Assembly (NCBI RefSeq): GCF_900109135.1
Contig: NZ_FNYT01000025.1
Location: forward strand, 1-45,307
Length of the DNA: 45,307 nt
From: Trichococcus ilyis
GTDB lineage: Bacteria; Bacillota; Bacilli; Lactobacillales; Aerococcaceae
Reading direction: 5' to 3'
In this document: piece after piece, positions 7,613 to 13,984 of the stretch
Layout of the letters: the number at the start of each line of letters is the position of its first letter
Position numbering within the stretch: position 1 is the first letter of the stretch
Position numbers and translations under genes: made by a program
The notes under the pieces: model-generated
What the model saw: only the letters and a program-made list of their open reading frames with translations
Database searches by the model: none
Told to the model about the DNA's origin: nothing

Positions 7613-7966
7613 TTATTTGATCGGCTCTTTTGCTTCTTTTGCTTCCGTCGCGCAGACAGCTTTCGACCGCACAGGTTCGCAGATGCATGCCGGCGTATCG
7701 GCCATCAGTCCGGCAGTATCCGCCTTGAATTTTTCGAAGGCGGCTTTGTCCAGGTCGTAATAATGCCATGTGCCGGATTTTTCCGTCGTCACCAGGCCCG
7801 CCTTCACCAACAAGTTGATGTGATGGGACAACGTCGGCTGGGTGAAATCGAAATGCTCAAGGATGTCGCAGGCACACATGGCCCCGCAGGAAAGCATATC
7901 GACAATTTTGACGCGCTTCGGATCCGCCAAAGCTTTGGCGATTTTTGCATAATTTTCATAATCCAT
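7613..7966 (-). CDS. arsR: ArsR-family metalloregulator (arsenic-type)
   Basis: A 117-residue winged-helix repressor. The metal site typical of As(III)/Sb(III) sensors is in helix alpha-3: MCACDILEHF with C31 and C33, plus C27 nearby. The recognition helix is in TQPTLSHHINLLVKAG. The C-terminal tail carries further cysteines (ACICEPV, AVCATE), which could add a second metal site. An AAAGGAG site lies 12 bases before the ATG. It lies between the arsD-like gene and acr3, and an ATAGA-type inverted repeat sits 22 bp in front of it. It most likely represses the operon and is released by As(III); the metal is inferred from context. Confidence 0.92.
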   Translation of the reverse strand: MDYENYAKIAKALADPKRVKIVDMLSCGAMCACDILEHFDFTQPTLSHHINLLVKAGLVTTEKSGTWHYYDLDKAAFEKFKADTAGLMADTPACICEPVRSKAVCATEAKEAKEPIK

Positions 7967-7987
7967 ACTTACTGATGCTCCTTTTAC

Positions 7988-8007
7988 ATAGAAGTTTTTC
8001 TATCTAT
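7988..8007 (-). promoter_or_regulatory. Candidate ArsR operator in front of arsR1
   Basis: ATAGAA (7988-7993) and TTCTAT (7998-8003) form an inverted repeat, extended by a further TCTAT half-site to 8007. It shares the ATAGA/TCTAT half-sites with the operators at 8683, 10091 and 10871. No clear promoter overlaps it, so arsR1 may be read mainly from the arsD promoter. Confidence 0.5.
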
Positions 8008-8083
8008 CCCGGAAAAAGAAACGCGAGCCGGGGATAGCCCGAATCACGTTTACTCTTTGCTGTTGTCAGCAGCGACCGACATT

Positions 8084-8608
8084 CTAGTGGTGATGGTGAC
8101 CATGCCCGCCGCAACCACAACCGCCTTTTGCTTGCGCACTATCTTCATGGTGATGGTGGTGCCCGTGTCCATGTCCGCCACAGCCACAGCCGCCTTCTTT
8201 TCCGTTGCCGCCGCAACAGCCGGATTCGGCTTGCTCTTCTTCTTTTTCTTCAGCTTCCGCTGAACCGCCACAACCGCAGCCACCGCAGCCGCAGCCGCCT
8301 TCAGATGCTTCAACGAAGCGCACGCCGATGTGCCCGGTGATTTCGTCGTTGGTCGGATAGGCGCCGGTTTTGACGATTTCTCCATCCACAACGGTGATCG
8401 GCAGGACTGCGTTCCCTTCAGCTTCCATTTTTTCGCTGACTGCTTTGTTGGATTCGAATTGCTCCGCATCATCCGTCAGATTGAAAAGCAATGCTTCGTA
8501 GTTCTCCAATTCTGCCAAGGCCTCCATTACCGCTGCGATGCGCAAGGCATCCTGACTGCTGAACAAACTGCTGCTTGTTTCCGGTTCAAAGATAGTGATG
8601 TTCGTCAT
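8084..8608 (-). CDS. ArsD-like protein lacking the N-terminal cysteines, with Cys/His/Gly-rich tail
   Basis: A 174-residue protein. Residues 1-98 align with the ArsD fold (start NITIFEPET, later VLPITVVDGEIVKTGAYPTNDEI, a strong ArsD match). ArsD proteins deliver As(III) to the ArsA ATPase through vicinal cysteines near positions 12, 13 and 18. Here that segment reads TSSSLFSSQ, with serines and no cysteine. In compensation the last ~70 residues hold ten cysteines as CGCGG and CCGG blocks and twelve histidines in clusters (HGHGHHHHH and a terminal HGHHHH), separated by an acidic stretch. No arsA is nearby. It is the first gene of the arsR-acr3 operon behind its own promoter and operator, with an AAGGGG ribosome site. 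A metal-binding or buffering role is inferred. Confidence 0.82.
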   Translation of the reverse strand: MTNITIFEPETSSSLFSSQDALRIAAVMEALAELENYEALLFNLTDDAEQFESNKAVSEKMEAEGNAVLPITVVDGEIVKTGAYPTNDEITGHIGVRFVEASEGGCGCGGCGCGGSAEAEEKEEEQAESGCCGGNGKEGGCGCGGHGHGHHHHHEDSAQAKGGCGCGGHGHHHH

Positions 8609-8680
8609 GATTTATTTCCCCTTAGCTTGTTTGTATTTTTGAATAGCTTGTATTAGCCTGAATTTTTTTGGTACCTTTAT

Positions 8681-8709
8681 AATATAGATTTCCTTCGATC
8701 TATAGTCAA
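8681..8709 (-). promoter_or_regulatory. Promoter with embedded ArsR-type operator for the arsD-arsR-acr3 operon
   Basis: On the minus strand a -35 TTGACT (8704-8709) and a -10 TATATT (8681-8686) are 17 bp apart. The inverted repeat TATAGAT/ATCTATA (8683-8689 and 8698-8704) occupies the spacer between them, so a bound repressor would block polymerase. Confidence 0.75.
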
Positions 8710-8729
8710 TCATAAATCCAATCAGAAAC

Positions 8730-8767
8730 AAAAAAAAGTGCCGGGTGGGAAAATACTCCCCGCCCGA
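8730..8767 (-). terminator. Terminator of the permease-thioredoxin unit
   Basis: A GC-rich hairpin (CGGGCGGG opposite CCCACCCG on the minus strand, one mismatch) is followed by a run of about eight T. It lies 16 bp after the stop of the first mini-thioredoxin and separates the two ars transcripts. Confidence 0.7.
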
Positions 8768-8782
8768 CGCTTCCGCAAATTT

Positions 8783-9016
8783 TTATTTTTTCAGCAGTTC
8801 TGCGATTTCATCCGCACTGGCGACTTTGCCGTAGGAAACGACTTTTTCGTCGATGACCAATCCCGGCGTGCGCATGATGCCGTATTTGGCGATGTCCTTC
8901 ATGTCGGTCACTTTCGTGATGGTCGCTTCCATCCCCAGTTCCTTCAAAGCCTCTTCCGTGTTTTTTGCCAGATTCACGCAGTTTTTGCAGCCTATACCCA
9001 AAATTTTGATTTCCAT
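8783..9016 (-). CDS. Small thioredoxin-like redox protein (TM0996/MTH895 type)
   Basis: A 77-residue thioredoxin-fold protein that starts MEIKILGIGCKNC, with redox motif CKNC at 10-13. The cis-Pro region is RTPGLVIDEKVVSYG. Proteins of this size class ('redox-active disulfide protein 2') are frequently encoded with YraQ-type permeases. It follows the permease by 34 bp, has an AGGAGG site and ends at a terminator. A paralogue (10258-10497) differs mainly at about 30 positions and has CRNC. It probably reduces or transfers a thiol or metalloid for the permease; the partner is inferred from position. Confidence 0.88.
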   Translation of the reverse strand: MEIKILGIGCKNCVNLAKNTEEALKELGMEATITKVTDMKDIAKYGIMRTPGLVIDEKVVSYGKVASADEIAELLKK

Positions 9017-9050
9017 GATGATTCCTCCTAGCTATTATTTTTTGATTTAC

Positions 9051-10055
9051 TTACATGAACAAAGGTCCCAAGAAATTGAACAGATAGCCAATGATGATGA
9101 TGCCGACAGCGACGATTCCGAAGAAAAGGCCCAACAGTTTCGGTTTGACGACCTGCTTCAGCATGACCATCGACGGCAACGACAAGGCTGTCACGCCCAT
9201 CATGAAGGACAATACGGTCCCCAGTCCGACGCCTTTTGCGACAAGCGCTTCGGAAATGGGCAGCGTCCCGAAAATATCCGCGTACATCGGAATGCCGACG
9301 AAAGTTGCCACCAATACCGAATACCATTTATCCTGACCCAGCAATGCCGTTATGACCGATTCGGGGATCCAGTTGTGGATGGCCGCCCCGATGCCGACAC
9401 CAAGTAGCACATAAAGCCAGACTTTCTGGACGACTTCCTTCACCTGATCAATCGCATAATCGATCCGGTCTTTCCTTGTCAACTCGGCTTCCTCCAGCTC
9501 GATCGCCGGGCTGCCGAACACAAAGGACTCGACCTGATCCTCCAGATGCGCTTTGCCGATCAACGTTCCGCCGACAACCGCAAGGATCAATCCCACCACG
9601 ACATAGGCGATGGCGATGCGCCAGTTGAAAATGCTGGCCAAGAGGATGATGGATGCCAAGTCGACGAGCGGCGAAGAAATCAGGAACGAAAACGTCACGC
9701 CCAACGGCAAGCCCGACCCGGTGAAGCCGATGAAAAGCGGAATCGAGGAACAGGAACAGAACGGCGTGATCGTCCCCAACAAAGCCGCCAAAATATTGGC
9801 GGTGATCCCATCAAAGCGGCCCAAGATTTTCTTCGTCCGCTCAGGCGGGAAGAAACTTTGCACGTATGAAATCGAGAAAATCAAAACCGACAGCAAGATG
9901 AAGATTTTGATGACGTCGTAGATGAAGAAATGGATGCTGCCGCCCACTCTGCTGGCGAGATCCAATCCGAAGACATCCCGGACAAGCACACCGACCAAAT
10001 CGCTGAGCCACTGCATTTTTAATAATTGATCATTTAACCATTGAAATATTCCCAT
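9051..10055 (-). CDS. YraQ/ArsP-type permease (PF03773, DUF318)
   Basis: A 334-residue membrane protein from the chosen ATG. About eight hydrophobic helices are visible. The family motif TPFCSCSSIPLFIG carries two cysteines in the first half, and GIPMYADIFGTLPISEAL is the matching motif in the second half. Members include ArsP, which exports trivalent organoarsenicals, and many uncharacterised permeases. The reading frame begins at a GTG at 10067, but the ATG at 10055 has an AGAAGGTG site 9 bases upstream and was preferred. It has its own promoter with an ArsR-type operator (10091-10148), is followed by a mini-thioredoxin, and is insulated by a terminator from arsR2. The substrate is not determined; arsenicals are a reasonable guess. 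Confidence 0.87.
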   Translation of the reverse strand: MGIFQWLNDQLLKMQWLSDLVGVLVRDVFGLDLASRVGGSIHFFIYDVIKIFILLSVLIFSISYVQSFFPPERTKKILGRFDGITANILAALLGTITPFCSCSSIPLFIGFTGSGLPLGVTFSFLISSPLVDLASIILLASIFNWRIAIAYVVVGLILAVVGGTLIGKAHLEDQVESFVFGSPAIELEEAELTRKDRIDYAIDQVKEVVQKVWLYVLLGVGIGAAIHNWIPESVITALLGQDKWYSVLVATFVGIPMYADIFGTLPISEALVAKGVGLGTVLSFMMGVTALSLPSMVMLKQVVKPKLLGLFFGIVAVGIIIIGYLFNFLGPLFM

Positions 10056-10090
10056 GATGAACTGCACCTTCTGTTTTGTATTTTATCCGC

Positions 10091-10148
10091 CTATCGCATA
10101 GACATTTATCTATGTGATAGTATACGCCGACATATAGATGAATGTCAA
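10091..10148 (-). promoter_or_regulatory. Promoter and ArsR-type operator of the permease unit
   Basis: On the minus strand TTGACA (10143-10148) and TATACT (10119-10124) are 18 bp apart. Directly downstream an almost perfect 12-6-12 inverted repeat (10091-10120; arms CTATCGCATAGA and TCTATGTGATAG, one mismatch) covers the start region. Confidence 0.8.
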
Positions 10149-10177
10149 TGTGTTGTTTGCAGGTGCTGAAACCTTGC

Positions 10178-10222
10178 AAAAAAAGCTGCGATAGTGCCGG
10201 GGCAACACCCGGTTATCGCAGC
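10178..10222 (-). terminator. Terminator of the arsR2-thioredoxin unit
   Basis: GCTGCGATA (10185-10193) pairs with TATCGCAGC (10214-10222), with an inner CCGGG/CCCGG stem. On the minus strand it ends in seven T. It ends the short arsR2 transcript upstream of the permease promoter. Confidence 0.85.
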
Positions 10223-10257
10223 TTGTTCATTCGAGGATAGGTATTCTTCTCGCTTTG

Positions 10258-10497
10258 TCACTTTTGCAGCAGTTCTGCAATGTGTTTGGGCGTCAGGATC
10301 CGCCCATAGGAGACGACCTTTTCATCGATGACCAGCCCCGGTGTCTGCATGATGCCGTACTTGGCGATTTCTTTCGGATCCTCCACTTTGATGATGGTTG
10401 CTTCCTGCCCGATTTTCTTCAGTGCTTCGGTGGTATTGGCATGCAGTTTTTCGCAGTTGCGGCAGCCTGGCCCCAGTATTTTGATTTCCATTTCCAT
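10258..10497 (-). CDS. Small thioredoxin-like redox protein, second copy
   Basis: A 79-residue paralogue of the protein at 8783-9016, starting MEMEIKILGPGCRNC with redox motif CRNC. It shares the segment TPGLVIDEKVVSYG with the first copy. It follows arsR2 by 16 bp and ends before a strong terminator, so it forms a two-gene unit with the regulator. The start may be the second Met (10491), which aligns with the paralogue and has a GGGG site six bases upstream. Two diverged copies under two ArsR-type promoters suggest separate or timed roles; this is an inference. Confidence 0.87.
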   Translation of the reverse strand: MEMEIKILGPGCRNCEKLHANTTEALKKIGQEATIIKVEDPKEIAKYGIMQTPGLVIDEKVVSYGRILTPKHIAELLQK

Positions 10498-10513
10498 CCC
10501 CGCTCTCGCTTCC

Positions 10514-10804
10514 CTATACCGTGGTGTTTTGTTTGGCCATTGTCTGGAAAAAATCCTTCAACTCGTCCAACTTTTCGTGGTTAACGGAGTATTTGACCCA
10601 AATGCCGTCTTTTCTGCTGTCCACCAGCCCGCAGTCCTTCATCATCTTCATGTGGTAGGATAAAGTCGGCTGCGTGATCGAAAATTGATCCAACAAAGCA
10701 CAGGCGCACATCTCGCCTTCCGACAGCAAGTCCATGATTTCCAATCTGGTCTCGTCCGATAACACTTTCAGACATTTCGCATAGTTTTTGTATTCGATTG
10801 CCAT
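10514..10804 (-). CDS. ArsR-family metalloregulator, second copy
   Basis: A 96-residue winged-helix repressor with the As/Sb-type site MCACALLDQF (C33, C35) and recognition helix SITQPTLSYHMKMMKDCG. It lacks the cysteine-rich tail of the first ArsR in this window. An AGAGGAAA site precedes the ATG. Its promoter carries a perfect CACATAGA/TCTATGTG operator, implying self-repression, and the permease promoter 700 bp downstream carries a closely related site. It probably controls both its own two-gene unit and the permease-thioredoxin unit. Confidence 0.92.
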   Translation of the reverse strand: MAIEYKNYAKCLKVLSDETRLEIMDLLSEGEMCACALLDQFSITQPTLSYHMKMMKDCGLVDSRKDGIWVKYSVNHEKLDELKDFFQTMAKQNTTV

Positions 10805-10870
10805 ATTTATTTCCTCTTTTCCTGCTGCCAGTTGAGGCTATTCAGCCCTTTCTGACGCACTTGACGCCCT

Positions 10871-10922
10871 CACATAGACATCTATCTATGTGAAGTATAT
10901 ACCCTCAGAGCATGAATTGCAA
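10871..10922 (-). promoter_or_regulatory. Promoter and perfect ArsR operator of arsR2
   Basis: On the minus strand TTGCAA (10917-10922) and TATACT (10894-10899) are 17 bp apart. The perfect inverted repeat CACATAGA (10871-10878) / TCTATGTG (10885-10892) lies immediately downstream of the -10. Confidence 0.78.
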
Positions 10923-10965
10923 TTTCCTTCTTGTGCAAAGAAAATGAAAAAATAATTAAAACCGT

Positions 10966-10994
10966 TTGACTCGCTCTTAGCTTGCTGTTATTAT
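10966..10994 (+). promoter_or_regulatory. Sigma-A promoter of the Met T-box/metE-like transcript
   Basis: TTGACT (10966-10971) and TATTAT (10989-10994) are 17 bp apart, about 30 bp before the T-box leader begins. Confidence 0.75.
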
Positions 10995-11027
10995 GTATAT
11001 AAATTTCAAAATAAAATCACATTGAAA

Positions 11028-11313
11028 AGATAAGTACGGATGGACGAAATGCACAGAGAACCTCGGCAGCTGAAAAGAGGACAGGGATGCTATCCGGAAA
11101 ATGGTCTTCGAGTGGATGGACGGCGAACGCTCTTTTTGGAACCTTAGCCCTCCACGGGAATGCCCGTTACAGCGTCACAGTATCCCGGAACAGCGTTTTG
11201 CTTCGGCGCACTGGCTAAGGGGAAAATCGAGAGGTTTTTCCGAATCAAGGTGGTAACACGGTGAATCTTTCATACGTCCTTGCGCAGCATCATGCGCAAG
11301 GACGTATTTTTTT
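11028..11313 (+). ncRNA. T-box leader, methionine type
   Basis: The Stem I region includes an AGAGAACC bulge segment (11055-11062) and a candidate specifier ATG at 11101-11103 following GGAAA. The antiterminator T-box sequence AAGGTGGTAACACGG is at 11247-11261. An intrinsic terminator follows, with stem TACGTCCTTGCGCA/TGCGCAAGGACGTA (11273-11306) and seven T. Uncharged tRNA-Met would stabilise the antiterminator and allow expression. The UGGU bulge fits a discriminator A, as in tRNA-Met, and the downstream gene is methionine-related. The T-box itself is certain; the exact 5' boundary is approximate. Confidence 0.9.
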
Positions 11314-11343
11314 ACAAAAAAAAGACGGAAGAAGGAAAATATC

Positions 11344-12462
11344 ATGACAACCCAAACAACTTTAATCAGAACGAAAGCGCCTTTCCGCGCAGACCACGTA
11401 GGCAGCTTCTTGCGTCCGGCAAGCATCAAAGCGGCCCGCAAAAAGCTGGCTGAAGGCAAAATCACGAAAGAAGCCCTGCGCGAAATCGAAAACGTCGAAA
11501 TCACACGCATCGTCGACAAACAGATTGAACTTGGCTACAAAGGCATCACGGACGGCGAATTCAGACGCTCTTACTGGCATTTCGATTTCCTCGAGAACTT
11601 GTTGGGCTTTGAAGGGTACCTTGCGGCGCAGGGCAAACAATTCCACAATGTCGTGACCAGCGCCCACAGCGTGCGCAACATCGGCAAGATCGCCTTCAAT
11701 CCGGAACACCCCTTCTTCGCGGACTACCAATTTTTGGCTGAAGCTGTCGGCGATCGAGCCGTGGCGAAAGTGTCGATCCCGAGCCCGAACCAATTGATCC
11801 GCCTTGGTTTCCGCAACGAAGAAATCTATCCTACCTTGGAGGAATACGCTGCCGACCTGCAGCAGGCCTACCGCGACACGATCCTGCACTTCTATTCGCT
11901 GGGGAACCGCTACATCCAGATCGACGACACTTTCTGGGGCGACCTTTGCTCGGACAAAGCGCTGGAAATTTTCGGTTCGCAGGAAACGTATGACGAATTG
12001 AAGCGCGTCGCTACGGAGAACGTCAAAAACATCCAGATCGGCCTGCCAGAAGATTTGGTCGTCACGACGCATATCTGCCGCGGCAATTTCCGTTCTTCCT
12101 ATTCGCAGGAAGGCGCTTATGAGCCCGTTGCGAAAGAACTTTTCGGCGAAACCGGCTATGACGGCTTCTTCCTGGAATACGACACCGACCGCGCCGGCGG
12201 ATTCGAGCCTTTGCGCTACTACAAAGGCGACGGCCAAATCATCCTGGGCCTTATCACTTCAAAGACACCGGAACTGGAAGATATAGACGAAGTCAAGGCG
12301 CGGATCGCTGAGGCAACCAAGTATGTGCCGTTGGAGCAACTGTGCCTGAGCCCGCAATGCGGCTTCGCCTCGACCGAAGAAGGCAACAACCTGACGGAAG
12401 AGCAGCAGTGGGCCAAATTGGCTTTGGTCAAACAGATCGCCGACGAAGTCTGGGGCGGCTGA
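11344..12462 (+). CDS. MetE C-terminal-domain-like methyltransferase (YxjG/YxjH type)
   Basis: A 372-residue protein matching the catalytic C-terminal half of cobalamin-independent methionine synthase, without the N-terminal half. It begins with the family segment FRADHVGSFLRP (14-25). Zinc ligands are visible as H243 and C245 in THICRGN and C339 in LSPQCGFAS. Stand-alone proteins of this type (B. subtilis YxjG/YxjH) are thought to methylate homocysteine, possibly with alternative methyl donors; the donor here is unknown. Expression is set by the Met T-box directly upstream. GAAGGA precedes the ATG, and a strong terminator follows. Confidence 0.9.
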   Translation: MTTQTTLIRTKAPFRADHVGSFLRPASIKAARKKLAEGKITKEALREIENVEITRIVDKQIELGYKGITDGEFRRSYWHFDFLENLLGFEGYLAAQGKQFHNVVTSAHSVRNIGKIAFNPEHPFFADYQFLAEAVGDRAVAKVSIPSPNQLIRLGFRNEEIYPTLEEYAADLQQAYRDTILHFYSLGNRYIQIDDTFWGDLCSDKALEIFGSQETYDELKRVATENVKNIQIGLPEDLVVTTHICRGNFRSSYSQEGAYEPVAKELFGETGYDGFFLEYDTDRAGGFEPLRYYKGDGQIILGLITSKTPELEDIDEVKARIAEATKYVPLEQLCLSPQCGFASTEEGNNLTEEQQWAKLALVKQIADEVWGG

Positions 12463-12475
12463 TTACATCCCTGAT

Positions 12476-12519
12476 AAAAAGGCACCGCCGCTCAAATTTG
12501 TGAGCGGTGGTGCCTTTTT
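12476..12519 (+). terminator. Terminator of the metE-like gene
   Basis: GGCACCGCCGCTCA (12481-12494) pairs with TGAGCGGTGGTGCC (12501-12514), flanked by five A and five T, 14 bp after the stop region. Confidence 0.88.
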
Positions 12520-12584
12520 GGGCTTCATGTGAACATTCTCATTTGATACTATACAAAATATTAATAAGCTGTCATACTATATTC

Positions 12585-12746
12585 AGAGTATCGCTGTATA
12601 CTCTTTAAGTACTGAGAGAAACTACTCTTTTTCTTCGGACCTCCGAACAGGATCGGGGAAGCTGCAACTTCCCCTTCCGCTTTCTGAAGAATGCCGTCCA
12701 TCAAAGGACAACAAAAAAACGCCACCCCAAAAGTGGCGTTTTTTTG
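12585..12746 (+). ncRNA. Candidate structured small RNA (low confidence)
   Basis: This gap holds a row of short perfect hairpins: AGAGTAT/ATACTCT (12585-12604), TTCGG/CCGAA (12634-12647), GGGGAAG/CTTCCCC (12655-12674), GTCC/GGAC (12696-12709). Last comes a terminator-like AACGCCAC/GTGGCGTT with seven T (12718-12746). There is no ORF with a ribosome site. A short transcript on the plus strand is plausible; TATACT at 12598 overlaps the first hairpin, but no convincing -35 is seen. The last hairpin also serves the convergent serine hydrolase gene. Confidence 0.3.
12713..12746 (-). terminator. Bidirectional terminator at the serine hydrolase 3' end
   Basis: AACGCCAC (12718-12725) pairs with GTGGCGTT (12733-12740), with A- and T-runs on both sides. 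It reaches the stop codon of the minus-strand gene. Confidence 0.75.
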
Positions 12747-13769
12747 TTACTCTGCTTCCTCCTCGCGGGCTTCCTTCAGGTAGACGGCGATCAGCTCATC
12801 GCGGACCGCTATCCATTCCGGCCTGCGGTCCTCCAGGTGGACCCGATTCGAAAGCAGAACGAATGCGCCCTGCCGCTCCGGATCCAGTATCATGAACGTG
12901 CCCGTGTAGCCGGTATGCCACAGAACAACGTCATCCCCTTCCTGAAACAGGTTCCACCCCAAAGAGCGCGGCTGGCCCGGAACGCCTCCCCAGTCCTGCA
13001 GCAAGGTTCGGACGGTTTCTTTCTGCAAGATCTGCTTGCCTTCCCACTCCCCGAAATGCAGCAGCATCTGAACGAAACGGATCAGATCACTCATCGGCGC
13101 AAACAGCCCGGCGCTTCCGCAATGACCGCCCAGGACCAGCGCTTTGGGATCGTGCACCGCACCGCGGATCACGCCCCTGATCGGATGGTTTTGGGTCGGA
13201 ACGCAGTCCAGCGGGTCGGTCGGCCGGTAGGTGCTCCTTGTCATCGCCAGCGGTTTTTTGATCCGTTCCTCAAAGTTTTCCGCCACCGATCTTCCGGTCA
13301 ACTTTTCGATGATGAAGCCTGCCAGGATCAAGCCGGTATCGGTATAGACCACTTTTTTGCCGAGGTTCTCGCCCGGTTCAAGCCCAATCAGGGCCGCAGC
13401 CAGTTCCTCGGCGGAAAGCGCATCGCGATTTTTGATGTAGCCTTTCAGATCGGACGTGTGCGTCAGCAAGTGGCGGAGCGTCACCTCATCCGAAGGGAAG
13501 GCCGGCAGGTAGTCCTGCACCAGATCCTCGAAATTGACTATCCCTTCCTCATGCAGCTGGAGCAGCAGCGTCGTCGTGACGACCACTTTCGTCAAGGATG
13601 CCAGATCATAGAGCAGACCATCCCGCAGAGCTTCCCGCTCGGGCAGTATCGCCGCCGATCCGATCAGTTGCGATTCGATTTTGTCCTTGTCGATGAAGGT
13701 ATAGCTCACTCCCGGAAAAACATTCCCTTTCAGCATCTCTTCGATTTTCTTTTGGGTTTTTGGGTACAT
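12747..13769 (-). CDS. Beta-lactamase-family serine hydrolase (class C-like)
   Basis: A 340-residue protein of the penicillin-binding/class C beta-lactamase fold. The nucleophile motif is SLTK (S58, K61); a YTD triad takes the place of the usual YxN in VVYTDTGLILAG; and HTGYTG is the C-terminal KTG-equivalent. There is no signal peptide, so it is probably cytoplasmic, like many esterase- or peptidase-type members, and antibiotic hydrolysis is not implied. An AGGAGG site lies 9 bases before the ATG. It stands alone and is divergent from the MFS gene to its right. Family certain, substrate unknown. Confidence 0.88.
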   Translation of the reverse strand: MYPKTQKKIEEMLKGNVFPGVSYTFIDKDKIESQLIGSAAILPEREALRDGLLYDLASLTKVVVTTTLLLQLHEEGIVNFEDLVQDYLPAFPSDEVTLRHLLTHTSDLKGYIKNRDALSAEELAAALIGLEPGENLGKKVVYTDTGLILAGFIIEKLTGRSVAENFEERIKKPLAMTRSTYRPTDPLDCVPTQNHPIRGVIRGAVHDPKALVLGGHCGSAGLFAPMSDLIRFVQMLLHFGEWEGKQILQKETVRTLLQDWGGVPGQPRSLGWNLFQEGDDVVLWHTGYTGTFMILDPERQGAFVLLSNRVHLEDRRPEWIAVRDELIAVYLKEAREEEAE

Positions 13770-13984
13770 CAGTAAGCACCTCCTTGTAACTGTTATGGTT
13801 GTCTCTCATTATAACGCATCCGAGACCTGCTGCGCGGATCCTTTCGAATGCTTTTTACATTTTCAGGAAAGATCGGCGCGAGTTTTGCGAAGTCCGTTTT
13901 CAATTTCAGGAAGGTGGCGCTTTATTCCCCCGACTTGTGCTAGAATATTGTATACTAGTGAACTTATTGGGGGAATGCAAAGCG

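Noticed and set aside
12747-13769. Antibiotic-resistance beta-lactamase
   Set aside because: It has the SxxK and HTG motifs of the fold but no signal peptide and a YTD in place of YxN; it fits the broad serine hydrolase/esterase group better.
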